Shown here: in pieces, positions 50,578 to 59,914 of the stretch
Layout: every line of letters begins with the position of its first letter
How positions within the stretch are numbered: the first letter of the stretch is position 1
Assembly (NCBI RefSeq): GCF_041429775.1
Contig: NZ_CP163421.1
Coordinates: forward strand, 1,575,001-1,639,000
Origin: Glycocaulis abyssi
GTDB lineage: Bacteria > Pseudomonadota > Alphaproteobacteria > Caulobacterales > Maricaulaceae
Direction: 5' to 3'
Length of the DNA stretch: 64,000 nt
Translations under genes and position numbers: made by a program
The notes under the pieces: generated by a model
The model's input: the letters and a program-made list of their open reading frames with translations, nothing else
Told to the model about the DNA's origin: nothing
Databases searched by the model: none

Positions 50578-52776
50578 TCAGGCCGCCTGCTTGGGCGCAA
50601 ACCGGCCGTAGAAGGTCTCTTTCTTCGCCGCCATGTCGCGCAGAAGCTGCGGCACCTCGAACGGCTTGCCGTACTTTTTGGCCAGCTCGTCCGCACGCTT
50701 GACGAACTTTTCCGTACCGACGGTGTCGATGAAGGAGATCACGCCGCCGGTATAGGGCGCAAAGCCCCAGCCCAGGATGGAGCCGACATCGGCCTCGCGC
50801 GGGTCCTCGACGATGCCTTCAGCCATGGTGCGGGCCGCCTCGATGGCCTGCGCATAGAGGATACGGTCCTTGATCTCGGCGACGCTCGGCTGCTCGCCCG
50901 CAGGGAGGAGTTTGCCGCCAGGAGCGAACTGATCGAGTTCGTCCCACAGCCGCTTGCCGCCTTCCTCATAGACATAGAAGCCCTTGCCATTCTTGCGGCC
51001 ATAGCGGCCGAGCTCGTACATCTTCTCGATGACCTGCGCGTTGGGCGTGTCCTCGAACTGGTCACCCAGATCCTTCTTGGTCTGCTGGAGCACCTTGTAG
51101 CCCAGATCGATGGCCACCTCGTCCTGCAGGGAGAGCGGGCCGACGGGCATGCCCGCCATTTTCGCCGCGTTCTCGATGAGGGCGGGTTTGACGCCTTCGG
51201 TCAGCAGGTACATGCCCTGCTCGATATAGCGCATCACGCAGCGATTGGCGTAGAAGCCGCGCGTATCGGCCACCACAATCGGCGTCTTCTTGATCTTGCC
51301 GACGAAATCGATGGCGCGGCTGACGGCGAGATCGCCCGTCTTCTCGCCAACAATCAGCTCGACCAGATTCATCTTTTCGACCGGCGAGAAGAAGTGAATG
51401 CCGATGAAATTGTCCGGACGCTCCGAAGCCTTCGCCAGCGAGCTGATCGGAATGGTGGAGGTGTTCGAACCAAAGATCGCGCCCTTGGGCATCACGGCTT
51501 CGGCTTTCTTGGTGATCTCGGCTTTCAGGTCGGAGTTTTCAAACACCGCCTCGACGACCAGATCAACGTCCTTCAGCGCGCCGTAATCGGTCGTGGCCGT
51601 GATGAGATCAGCCAGCTTTTTGGCCTTCTCCTCGCTGATCTTGCCGCGTTTGACGCCCTTGGCGAAGAAGTCGACCGCGTGCTGCTTGCCCTTGTCGGCG
51701 CCTTCCTGATTGACGTCGATCAGCACGACCTCGATCCCGGCCTGGGCCGACACGGTGGTGATGCCTGCACCCATGAAGCCTGCGCCGATGACGCCGATCT
51801 TCTTGATCTCGGATTTCTCCTGACCGGCGGGGCGGCGGCTGCCCTTGTCCAGCGATTGCTTGGACAGGAAGAGCGAGCGGATCATGTTGCGGCTTTCCGG
51901 GCGCATCAGCAGCTTGGTGAAGTAGCGGCTCTCAATACGCAGACCCGCATCGATCGGCACCTGCAGGCCCTCATAGACGCAGGACAGGATATAGCGCTGG
52001 GCCGGATAGTTCCCGTAGGTCTCTTTGAGCAGCATCGGGGATGCGCCCGCGAAAATCTGCATGCCCGCCGGGTGGAAAGGACCACCGCCGGGGATTTTGA
52101 ACTTGTCCTGATCCCAGGGCTGTTTGGACCCCAGCGGATTGGCTTTGACCAGCTCCTTGGCCTTGGCAACGATTTCAGAGACCGGCGCCACTTCGTGCAC
52201 CACGCCCTGCTGCTTGGCCGTATCGGCATCCAGCTGCTTGCCCTGGAGCATGACCGGGGCCGCATTCATCACGCCGACAAGGCGCGGCAGGCGCTGCGTG
52301 CCGCCACCGCCCGGCAGAACGCCGACAAGGCTTTCCGGCAGGCCGAGCTTGGCACCGGTATCGTTTGCCATCACGCGGTAATGGCAGGCCAGCGTCACCT
52401 CGAACCCGCCGCCAAGCGCCAGGCCATTAATGGCCGCCGCGACCGGCTTGCCGCAGGTTTCCAGCGCGCGGAGCTGGGAGTTCAGGCGGAAGGCGGTGTC
52501 AAACAGTTTCTGCTTGGCTTCCTCTTCGGAGAGGCCTTTCAGGTCCATCATGCCTGCACCCAGCTCGGAGAGGTCCGCGCCTGCGCAGAACGCCTTCTTG
52601 CCGGAGGTAATGACCGCGCCTTTGATGGAATCATCCGAGCCGATCTTGTCGACAATCTGGCCTAGCTCGGCCATGACCGCGGCCGAAAGCACGTTCATGG
52701 ATACGTTCGGACTGTCGAACGTGATGAGGGCAATGCCGTCGCCATCCAGTTCGAATTTGAAATGTGTGTAGCTCAT
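50578..52776 (-). CDS. fadJ: Enoyl-CoA hydratase / 3-hydroxyacyl-CoA dehydrogenase (FadB/FadJ-type)
   Basis: A 732-residue bifunctional enzyme. The N-terminal crotonase half (to about 190) has AINGLALGGGFEVTLACHYR and LGLPESLVGVLPGGGGTQRL with the catalytic Glu residues. The NAD-binding half starts KKIGVIGAGFMGAGITTVSA (about residue 330) and has the His-containing GIHFFSPVEKMNLVELI, followed by two HAD C-terminal domains. It catalyses steps two and three of fatty-acid beta-oxidation. It is the last gene of a five-gene unit with the thiolase 24 bases upstream. Confidence 0.95.
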   Translation of the reverse strand: MSYTHFKFELDGDGIALITFDSPNVSMNVLSAAVMAELGQIVDKIGSDDSIKGAVITSGKKAFCAGADLSELGAGMMDLKGLSEEEAKQKLFDTAFRLNSQLRALETCGKPVAAAINGLALGGGFEVTLACHYRVMANDTGAKLGLPESLVGVLPGGGGTQRLPRLVGVMNAAPVMLQGKQLDADTAKQQGVVHEVAPVSEIVAKAKELVKANPLGSKQPWDQDKFKIPGGGPFHPAGMQIFAGASPMLLKETYGNYPAQRYILSCVYEGLQVPIDAGLRIESRYFTKLLMRPESRNMIRSLFLSKQSLDKGSRRPAGQEKSEIKKIGVIGAGFMGAGITTVSAQAGIEVVLIDVNQEGADKGKQHAVDFFAKGVKRGKISEEKAKKLADLITATTDYGALKDVDLVVEAVFENSDLKAEITKKAEAVMPKGAIFGSNTSTIPISSLAKASERPDNFIGIHFFSPVEKMNLVELIVGEKTGDLAVSRAIDFVGKIKKTPIVVADTRGFYANRCVMRYIEQGMYLLTEGVKPALIENAAKMAGMPVGPLSLQDEVAIDLGYKVLQQTKKDLGDQFEDTPNAQVIEKMYELGRYGRKNGKGFYVYEEGGKRLWDELDQFAPGGKLLPAGEQPSVAEIKDRILYAQAIEAARTMAEGIVEDPREADVGSILGWGFAPYTGGVISFIDTVGTEKFVKRADELAKKYGKPFEVPQLLRDMAAKKETFYGRFAPKQAA

Positions 52777-52800
52777 TTTGTTTCTCCTTCGACCTGTGAC

Positions 52801-54009
52801 CTAGACCCGCTCGATGATGGTGGCTGTGCCCATGCCGCCGCCGACGCAGAGCGTGGCCAGCGCCGTACCCTTGCCGGTGCGCTCCAGCTCATCCAGCAGG
52901 GTGCCGAGGATCATCGCGCCGGTGGCGCCCAGCGGGTGGCCGAGCGCAATCGCGCCGCCATTGACGTTCACCTTGTCGTGCGGGACGCCCAGATCTTCCA
53001 TGAAGCGCAGGACGACCGCGGCAAACGCCTCGTTCATCTCGTAAAGGTCGATGTCTTGGGGGGTCATGCCGGCTTTCTTCAGCGCCTTGCGCGCAGACGG
53101 CGCCGGGCCGGTCAGCATGATGGTCGGCTCAGAGCCGATGGAGGCCATTGAGCGGATACGCGCGCGGGGTTTGAGACCCAGCTTTTCGCCCATTTCCTTG
53201 TTGCCGATCAGCACGGTCGCTGCCCCATCCACGATGCCCGACGAGTTGCCCGCATGGTGGACGAAGTTGATCTTCTCCACGTCCGGGTAGCGCTGGATCG
53301 CCACGTTATCGAGGCCGACAAAGGCCGCGAGATCACGGAAGGCGGGTTTGAGGCTCGCGAGCGACTGCATGTCGGTTTCAGGGCGCATATACTCGTCATG
53401 GTCCAGCTGCGTCAGGCCGAGCTGGTTCTTCACCGGCACAACCGACTTCTTGAACCGGCCCTCATCCCACGCCTTCTTGGCGCGCTTCTGGCTCTCCACG
53501 GCGTACGCGTCAACGTCATCGCGCGAATAGCCGTATTTGGAGGCGATCAGGTCTGCCGAGATGCCTTGCGGCACGAAGTAATGGTCAAACGCCATTTCCG
53601 GATCGACAACCATCGCCCCGCCATCAGAGCCCATGGGCACGCGGCTCATGGCTTCCACGCCGCCGCCAATGGCCATGTCGGCCTCGCCGGACATGACTTT
53701 CGCCGCCGCGAGGTTCACCGCTTCAAGGCCAGAGGCGCAGAAGCGGTTCACTTGAGCGCCGGCCACGTTCTCGGCATAGCGCGCATTGAGCACGGCTGCG
53801 CGGGCGATATCCGCGCCCTGCTCTCCCACCGGCGACACGCAGCCCAGGATCACATCATCGATCACGCTGGTATCGAGATTATTGCGCTCGCGGATGGCTT
53901 CGAGCTGCTGGGTGGCCAGCTGCAGCGCGGTGATCTCGTGCAGCGTGCCATTCTTCTTGCCCTTGCCGCGCGGGGTGCGCGTAGCGTCGTAAATATATGC
54001 GTCGGTCAT
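52801..54009 (-). CDS. fadA: Acetyl-CoA C-acyltransferase (thiolase)
   Basis: A 402-residue thiolase with the acyl-enzyme Cys in [15 protein letters not shown] (about residue 91), the catalytic His in [11 protein letters not shown], and the second Cys in [11 protein letters not shown] near the C-terminus. It performs the last step of beta-oxidation, cutting 3-ketoacyl-CoA. Coupling with the downstream FadJ-type protein suggests a two-subunit trifunctional complex. ATG 54009 follows GGGAGGAA. The start [20 protein letters not shown] is typical of the group. Confidence 0.95.
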   Translation of the reverse strand: MTDAYIYDATRTPRGKGKKNGTLHEITALQLATQQLEAIRERNNLDTSVIDDVILGCVSPVGEQGADIARAAVLNARYAENVAGAQVNRFCASGLEAVNLAAAKVMSGEADMAIGGGVEAMSRVPMGSDGGAMVVDPEMAFDHYFVPQGISADLIASKYGYSRDDVDAYAVESQKRAKKAWDEGRFKKSVVPVKNQLGLTQLDHDEYMRPETDMQSLASLKPAFRDLAAFVGLDNVAIQRYPDVEKINFVHHAGNSSGIVDGAATVLIGNKEMGEKLGLKPRARIRSMASIGSEPTIMLTGPAPSARKALKKAGMTPQDIDLYEMNEAFAAVVLRFMEDLGVPHDKVNVNGGAIALGHPLGATGAMILGTLLDELERTGKGTALATLCVGGGMGTATIIERV

Positions 54010-54048
54010 GGGGATATTCCTCCCGTCTGGGGTGTTCTTGTTCAGGTC

Positions 54049-55224
54049 TTAAAGCGTCCGTGAAATCAGAAGCTTCATGATCTCGTTGGTGCCGCCATAG
54101 ATGCGTTGCACGCGCGCATCGCGCCACATGCGGGCAATCGGGTACTCGTTCATAAAGCCGTAGCCGCCATGTAGCTGCACGCATTCGTCGATCAGCTCGC
54201 ACTGGATGTCGGTGACCCAGTATTTCGCCATCGAGGCGGTGGCGGCATCCAGCTTGCCCTGGATCAGAAGGTCCGAGCAATACTGGCAGAACACTTCGGC
54301 AATGGTTGCCTTGGTTTTCAGTTCTGCGAGCTTGAACTGGGTGTTCTGGAACTCGATGATCGACTTGCCGAACGCCTTGCGGTCCTTCACGTAGGCGATG
54401 GTTTCGGCGAGCGCGCGCTTCATCATGCCGACGCCCTGAACGGCGATCTGCAAGCGTTCCTGCGGCAATTGCTCCATCAGCTGGATGAAGCCGAGCCCCT
54501 CGCCTTCGCCCAGAAGCGCATCGGCCGGCACCCACATGTCCTCGAAGAACAGCTCGGCGGTGTCCTGTGCTTTCAGGCCCACCTTGTCGAGATTGCGTCC
54601 GCGCCGGAAGCCTTCCAGCCCGTCGGTCTCGACCATGAAGAGCGAGGTGCCCTTGGCGCCAGCTTTGGGATCGGTCTTGGCCACGACAATGATGAAATTG
54701 GCCGTGCCGCCATTGGTGATGAAGGTCTTCGCGCCATTGATGCGATAGCCATTGCCATCCTTCACCGCGGTCGTCTTCACGCCCTGAAGGTCAGAGCCCG
54801 CGCCCGGCTCGGTCATGGCGATAGCACCCACATACTCACCGGAAATGAGCTTGGGGATCAGCTTCTCTTTTTGCTCTTTCGTGCCGTAATGCCAGACATA
54901 CGGGCCGACGATGGAGTTGTGGAGTGACGCACCCCAGCCATCTACGCCAAGCTCTGCAACGGCCATGTGGAACACATAGTCATGGCGCCAGTCACCGCCC
55001 GCGCCGCCAAACTCTTCCGGTGCTGCCGGGCAGAGCAGACCCGCCTCGCCCGCCTTGGTCCAGACATCGCGGTCAACCGCGCCTTCCTTCTCCCAGCGGT
55101 CACCGTGGGGCAGGCATTCCTTCTCCAGGAAACCGCGCACGGCGTGGTCGAACATGTTGACGTCTTCCTGGTCGAGCCAGGCGGGCTTGGGATTGGCCAG
55201 AATGGCGGCGGCATTGGCGGACAT
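54049..55224 (-). CDS. Acyl-CoA dehydrogenase
   Basis: A 391-residue flavoenzyme of standard acyl-CoA dehydrogenase length. Motifs: IAMTEPGAGSDLQGVKTTA (FAD/substrate contact) and the C-terminal signature ECVQLHGGYGFMNEYPIARM followed by VQRIYGGTNEIMK. It makes the trans-2-enoyl-CoA for the downstream FadJ-type enzyme and donates electrons to ETF. The chain length preferred cannot be predicted. It lies 39 bases upstream of the thiolase and 26 bases after the longer dehydrogenase. Confidence 0.93.
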   Translation of the reverse strand: MSANAAAILANPKPAWLDQEDVNMFDHAVRGFLEKECLPHGDRWEKEGAVDRDVWTKAGEAGLLCPAAPEEFGGAGGDWRHDYVFHMAVAELGVDGWGASLHNSIVGPYVWHYGTKEQKEKLIPKLISGEYVGAIAMTEPGAGSDLQGVKTTAVKDGNGYRINGAKTFITNGGTANFIIVVAKTDPKAGAKGTSLFMVETDGLEGFRRGRNLDKVGLKAQDTAELFFEDMWVPADALLGEGEGLGFIQLMEQLPQERLQIAVQGVGMMKRALAETIAYVKDRKAFGKSIIEFQNTQFKLAELKTKATIAEVFCQYCSDLLIQGKLDAATASMAKYWVTDIQCELIDECVQLHGGYGFMNEYPIARMWRDARVQRIYGGTNEIMKLLISRTL

Positions 55225-55250
55225 GGAAGCGTCTCCTGTAGGCGTTTGGA

Positions 55251-57041
55251 TCAGAACTGTTCGGCGGTCAGGGCCATCATGGTCTCGGCCCCGGCCTCAA
55301 CCTTGGCCAGATGCGCATCGGCGTCCGGCAGCCAGCGCTGCAGGAAGTAATGCCCGGTCGCCAGCTTGGAAGCGTAGATGGGATCGTCAGAACCTTCCGC
55401 GATCTTCTCCAGCGACACTTTCGCCATCCGGCCCCACATCCAGGCAAAGCAGGTCAGGCCGAACAGGTGGAGATAATCGGTCGATGCCGCGCCGGCATTG
55501 TCGAAATTCTCCAGCCCCTTCTCGACCAGCCAGTTGGTAGCTTTTTGCAGCTTGGCCTTGGTTGCGGCGAGGCCGTCCAGGAAGGGTTCGAGCTCCTTAT
55601 TGCCTTTATTGTCGGCCACGAAGGCGTCCATCTCGGCAAAGAAGGTGTTGATCGGGCGCATGCCGTTCATGGCGAGCTTGCGGCCCACCAGATCGAGCGC
55701 CTGAACGCCGTTCGTGCCTTCATAGATGAGGGTGATGCGTGCATCGCGCAGAAGCTGTTCGATGCCCCATTCGCGGGTGAAGCCCGACCCGCCATGGATC
55801 TGCAGGCCCTTTGAGACGCTGTCATAGCCCTTGTCGGTCAGATACGCCTTCACGATAGGGGTCAGCAGCGCCATGTAGTCGCCAGATTTGGTGCGCGTTT
55901 CCTCATCCGCGCCCTTGTGTTCCAGATCGCCCTGCAGCGCGGTCCACAGCGTGAAGGCGCGGCCTGCCTCGACGAACACTTTCTGGTCCATCAGCATGCG
56001 GCGCACATCGGGGTGGACGATGATCGGATCAGCCGGGCCATCAGGGTTTTTCGGCCCTGTCAGCGAGCGGCCCTGAATGCGGTCTTTGGCGAAGGCCAGC
56101 GAGTACTGATAGGCGGTCTCGGCCAGCGCGAGGCCCTGCAGGCCAACGCCCAGGCGGGCTTCGTTCATCATCACGAACATGATGCGCAGGCCCTTATTCT
56201 CCTCGCCGACTAGCCAGCCTGTCGCGTCATCATAATTCATCACGCAGGTGGCATTGCCGTGAATGCCCATCTTCTCTTCCAGCCCGCCACACTTCACGCC
56301 ATTGCGCTTGCCCGGATTGCCGTTCTCGTCGGGGATGAATTTCGGCACCACAAACAGCGATATACCCTTCACGCCCGCCGGTGCGCCTTCGACGCGCGCC
56401 AGAACCAGGTGGATGATATTCTTGCTCATCGGATGCTCACCGGCCGAGATCCAGATCTTCTGGCCCGTGATGCGATAACTGCCGTCGCCATTGGGCACAG
56501 CCTTGGTGCGCAGCATGCCAAGGTCAGTGCCGCAATGCGGCTCGGTCAGGTTCATCGTGCCTGACCACTCGCCGGAGATCATTTTCGGCAGGTAGAGCTG
56601 CTTCTGCTCGTCCGAGCCGCCCACATAGAGCGCCTGTGCAGCGCCGCCGGTGAGGCCCGGATACATGCCGAACGCCATGTTGGTGGCGGTCACCATCTCG
56701 TTGAAGGCCAGGTTCAGATAGTGCGGCAGGCCCTGCCCGCCATATTCGGGATCGGCTGACAGCGCCGTCCAGCCACCCTCGGTCAGCTGGTCATAGGCTT
56801 CCTTGAAGCCTTTGGGGACCACAACTTCGCCGTCGGGCTGAAGCTGGCAACCCTCATGGTCGCCCACCTTGTTGAGCGGGTAGAGCACGTTCTCGCAGAA
56901 CTTGCCGCCCTCGTCGAGAATGGCATCGACAATGTCCGCGCTGGCGTCGGCAAAGCCCGGCAGGTTGCCGTATTGCTGGACGTTGAGCACATCGTTGAGG
57001 ACAAAGCGCTGGTCACGGATCGGGGCGCGGTAGCTGGGCAT
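55251..57041 (-). CDS. Acyl-CoA dehydrogenase, long form with extra C-terminal domain
   Basis: A 596-residue acyl-CoA dehydrogenase of the type with an added C-terminal helical domain (about residues 470-590), often labelled FadE-like or DmdC-like. Motifs: MNLTEPHCGTDLGMLRTKAV and IHGGSGFTREWGIEQLLRDA, then ITLIYEGTNGVQALDLVGRK. It starts with the family sequence YRAPIRDQRFVLNDVL. As the first enzyme gene after the MerR regulator, it introduces the double bond in longer acyl chains. It is followed directly by a second, short dehydrogenase. Confidence 0.93.
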   Translation of the reverse strand: MPSYRAPIRDQRFVLNDVLNVQQYGNLPGFADASADIVDAILDEGGKFCENVLYPLNKVGDHEGCQLQPDGEVVVPKGFKEAYDQLTEGGWTALSADPEYGGQGLPHYLNLAFNEMVTATNMAFGMYPGLTGGAAQALYVGGSDEQKQLYLPKMISGEWSGTMNLTEPHCGTDLGMLRTKAVPNGDGSYRITGQKIWISAGEHPMSKNIIHLVLARVEGAPAGVKGISLFVVPKFIPDENGNPGKRNGVKCGGLEEKMGIHGNATCVMNYDDATGWLVGEENKGLRIMFVMMNEARLGVGLQGLALAETAYQYSLAFAKDRIQGRSLTGPKNPDGPADPIIVHPDVRRMLMDQKVFVEAGRAFTLWTALQGDLEHKGADEETRTKSGDYMALLTPIVKAYLTDKGYDSVSKGLQIHGGSGFTREWGIEQLLRDARITLIYEGTNGVQALDLVGRKLAMNGMRPINTFFAEMDAFVADNKGNKELEPFLDGLAATKAKLQKATNWLVEKGLENFDNAGAASTDYLHLFGLTCFAWMWGRMAKVSLEKIAEGSDDPIYASKLATGHYFLQRWLPDADAHLAKVEAGAETMMALTAEQF

Positions 57042-57098
57042 GAGGGGTGTCTCCGGGTCGCAAATTGAAAATCATTCAGTCAGCATGGTGCAGGCGGG

Positions 57099-57581
57099 CT
57101 AGTCCGGCGGTCCGACCGACCATTGTACAAGGCGCGCAGCAGCAAGCGCCTCGAAGGCGCGCGCGCGGCGTTTGATGTCTTCGGGCGGCTCGCGGTCATT
57201 GAGCCGCTCTTCCATCCACACGACGCCTGCTTCCAGCTCGCCTATCGCGTCATCTATGTCGTCGCGCTGGCGTTTCAGGTCTTCGATACGCGCGCGGAAA
57301 CGCTCAATGGAGTTTTCCAGATGACCGCGACTGGCGTGCTCTGTCGCCTCAAGATCAAGCATTTCCTTGATCTCGGCCAGCGAAAACCCGACGCGCTTGC
57401 CGCGCAGGATGAGGATGAGGCGCGCCCGGTCCGCCGCCGTGTAGAGCCGGGTTGCGCCCTTGCGCTGCGGCGTGATGAGCCCCTGCTGCTCGTAAAACCG
57501 CAAGGCACGCGGCGTCACGCCGAACGAGGCGGCGAGATCACGTATCGAATAGAGTGTCTCGGACGGGGGCGTGGCCTTCAT
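57099..57581 (-). CDS. MerR-family regulator of the fatty-acid operon
   Basis: A 160-residue MerR protein: winged HTH at the N-terminus (YSIRDLAASFGVTPRALRFY; GLITPQRKGATRLYTAADRA) and a long dimerisation helix with HLENSIERFRARIEDLKRQR. No metal-binding Cys is seen, so an acyl-CoA or similar ligand is more probable. Members of this subgroup (LiuR/FadR-like) control branched-chain or fatty-acid degradation in proteobacteria. It heads the operon, 57 bases upstream of the long dehydrogenase. ATG 57581 was chosen because the HTH begins just after; the longer frame runs through the operator. Confidence 0.87.
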   Translation of the reverse strand: MKATPPSETLYSIRDLAASFGVTPRALRFYEQQGLITPQRKGATRLYTAADRARLILILRGKRVGFSLAEIKEMLDLEATEHASRGHLENSIERFRARIEDLKRQRDDIDDAIGELEAGVVWMEERLNDREPPEDIKRRARAFEALAAARLVQWSVGPPD

Positions 57582-57600
57582 GCGCGCACTTTCGATCAAG

Positions 57601-57622
57601 TTGACGTTCACGTCAACGTCAA
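57601..57622. promoter_or_regulatory. Perfect palindromic operator upstream of the MerR-family gene
   Basis: TTGACGT-TC-ACGTCAA (57601-57616) is a perfect 7+7 inverted repeat, and a second ACGTCAA half-site overlaps its right end (57616-57622). It stands 20 bases before the MerR start, where these regulators usually bind their own promoter. Confidence 0.75.
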
Positions 57623-57718
57623 TTCGAGTTAACGCGCGGCATCCTGCATGCCGCCTTGACCGCGCCCCAATGGCGCGCTTGGCTCTGGCTCGAGACTGCA
57701 CCGAGGGAATGATACGCC

Positions 57719-59722
57719 ATGCCTGTCAGCACCATACTACTCGCCCTGTCACTGGCGGCAACGCCGCCTGCCGGGCCGTCGCGGCTTGATCCGACCGACA
57801 TCGAGGCGCTGGAGGCCCTGCTGCGCGCGATGGATGCCGCCGAGGAGGAACAGGAGGCGGCCAGTGATCAGGACGCTGCCGATGAGGCTCTTCCTGTCAA
57901 TGATGAGCTCGATGACAGCGCCGCGCCCGCAGACGATATCGGGCAGGAAGACGCAGCCGGAGACGACGGGGCCATTGACGAAGAAGCCCGCGACGAGGCC
58001 ATCGTAGACGAGGAGGCCGTTGAAAGCCCGGCGCAGCCGGATGCTCCCGATGCCGATCTGGCTGACGAAACAGGTGATGAAACAGGCGAAAGCCCGGAGC
58101 CGTCAGAGGCTCCCGAGGCCAGCCCGGCTGACGAAATGGACGAAAGCCCGGCCAGTGACGCGCAAGCACCGGATGCCGAAATGGCGGCGGATGATGATGA
58201 GGCGGCGCAGCCCGCCTCCCCCGAAGCCAGCGCCATGCCTGCGCTGCGCCGGATGACGCCCCATGTCGGCATGGACCAGTATGAAGCGGTGCGCGGCACG
58301 GCTCTGGGCGATGGCGTCGCGCTAAGCTGGAATATCAAGGTCGGGCCGCTGGATAGCTCCGGCGCTCCAGATGCCGACACGCCGCTGGCCAATGGGGCAG
58401 GGCTGCGATCGCGCACTTTCATCGCCGGAAACAGCTGGGCGGCGGAGCGCTCCGACAGCGGGACATGGCTTTATGACTTCGAGGCCAACCGCATCCTGAC
58501 GCTCAATAGCGCCAGCAGCAGCTATAGCAACACATCGATTTACGCCGCCGTCCGGCGCAATGTGGACATCTACGCAGCCCTGTCGCAGGGCGGACAGGCT
58601 GAAGAGATCGCGTTCGGGCCGCAGACAAGCTTTCACCGGTTCTGGCTGGAGGCTGCCATGAGCGTGGCCGCCGCACCGGCGGACCTGACGCAAACCACGC
58701 GGCCAGCCGAGGCGCATGATGGCGCAACCGGCGACGGCACCGTCACCAGCTGGTATCGCGAAGAAGGCGGTTCGCCCGTGGCCAGCGCGTGGACCGGGTG
58801 CGAGGGCGTGGAGCTGAGCCCTGCCCGGCACCGCAATCTCATCACGGCCTTCGCCCACCGGGTGGCTATTCATCCTGATATTGTGGCGGCCTTGCGCGAT
58901 GGCGGTGAGCCATTGTGCGCGCTGTCATTTGCCGTCATCAGCCCTGAAAGCCCGCAAGGCCGGGTCGAGCACTGGCGGCTGGACAGCACAGAATCGATGG
59001 CGTTTGCCGCGCTCGGCTTTGAAGATGCCAGCCTTGGTTCCGGCAATCAGGACCTCATAGATGCAGAGTTGCGCGCTGCCATTGCCTCGGCGCTGAGCGG
59101 TGAGCTGGGCGACCCGCCCTCCCCGCCTGATTTCATGGTGGAAATACAGGGCCTGCAGCGCGAAGACGATTTTGCCGGTGCCTTGCTGACGCTCACGCAG
59201 GAAACCACCCATTTTGATCTGTGCCCGGCCGAGACGATCGGTTCTGAGCGTCTCGCATGTGCCGGTGCCGAGAGGCTGGCCGCGGCAGGCGTGGGCAATG
59301 CCGGGTTCGAGGCCATATCCGAAGCCACGCAGGCCGCCGGCGAAGGCGCGCACCGTCTCGCGGTGGAGCGCCTGCTGCCCTATCTGGACCGTGACGGTCA
59401 CGCAGGCTCGGCCGCCCGCGCCATGGTGGCCCGCCAGCTGATCGAATGGGGCGAGGAAGGGCTGACCGAACACCCCGATCTCGATCCGGCCGGGCTGCTC
59501 ACCGAGGCGCTGGCGATGGACCCGTTTGCCGCGAACCTCTACTGGCATCTCGCCACGCGCTATATGGCCGCCGGAGCGCCAGACGAGGCGTGGTTCTTCC
59601 TCGACACAGGGCGCGCCCTGCCCGGACGTGCGTCCACACCCACGCTCGACCAGGCAGACAGCCTGGAACGGCGGCTGCGATTGCTTGCTCCGGCTCTGTT
59701 CCCCGGCCATGCAGAACAGTGA
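57719..59722 (+). CDS. Large secreted acidic protein of unknown function
   Basis: A 667-residue protein with a short signal peptide (MPVSTILLALSLAATPPAGP). Residues about 40-175 are an extremely acidic, Ala/Asp/Glu/Pro-rich linker with degenerate repeats such as DETGDETGESPEPSEAPEAS. The rest is a folded region: a beta-rich part (GVALSWNIKVGPLD; SRTFIAGNSWAAERSDSGTW), then a helical part with TPR-like character near the end (AANLYWHLATRYMAAGAPDE). Four or more Cys are present. No family is recognised. It lies between the MerR gene (divergent) and podJ, 192 bases from podJ on the same strand, so it may be part of the envelope programme at the pole, an inference from position only. Confidence 0.7.
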   Translation: MPVSTILLALSLAATPPAGPSRLDPTDIEALEALLRAMDAAEEEQEAASDQDAADEALPVNDELDDSAAPADDIGQEDAAGDDGAIDEEARDEAIVDEEAVESPAQPDAPDADLADETGDETGESPEPSEAPEASPADEMDESPASDAQAPDAEMAADDDEAAQPASPEASAMPALRRMTPHVGMDQYEAVRGTALGDGVALSWNIKVGPLDSSGAPDADTPLANGAGLRSRTFIAGNSWAAERSDSGTWLYDFEANRILTLNSASSSYSNTSIYAAVRRNVDIYAALSQGGQAEEIAFGPQTSFHRFWLEAAMSVAAAPADLTQTTRPAEAHDGATGDGTVTSWYREEGGSPVASAWTGCEGVELSPARHRNLITAFAHRVAIHPDIVAALRDGGEPLCALSFAVISPESPQGRVEHWRLDSTESMAFAALGFEDASLGSGNQDLIDAELRAAIASALSGELGDPPSPPDFMVEIQGLQREDDFAGALLTLTQETTHFDLCPAETIGSERLACAGAERLAAAGVGNAGFEAISEATQAAGEGAHRLAVERLLPYLDRDGHAGSAARAMVARQLIEWGEEGLTEHPDLDPAGLLTEALAMDPFAANLYWHLATRYMAAGAPDEAWFFLDTGRALPGRASTPTLDQADSLERRLRLLAPALFPGHAEQ

Positions 59723-59853
59723 CCGCAATTTAAGGAAACTTTACGTGCCGTTAACCGCATCGCGGGCTCTTGTTAACTGTTAAGGACGGGGGTGGAACGC
59801 CCGTGTGCAACGGATAGCTGTGGAAACACCACATATTGCGGTCAGCGATCCGG

Positions 59854-59868
59854 TTTACACAATATTAA
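59854..59868 (+). promoter_or_regulatory. CtrA-like box upstream of podJ
   Basis: TTTA-CACAATA-TTAA: CtrA-type spacing with one mismatch, 46 bases before the podJ start. Further TTAAC words at about 59750-59780 lie in the same leader. Confidence 0.4.
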
Positions 59869-59914
59869 CCGTTCCGCTACCTTCGCCCTATCGGGTCGGG
59901 AGCGCGTGAGTCGG

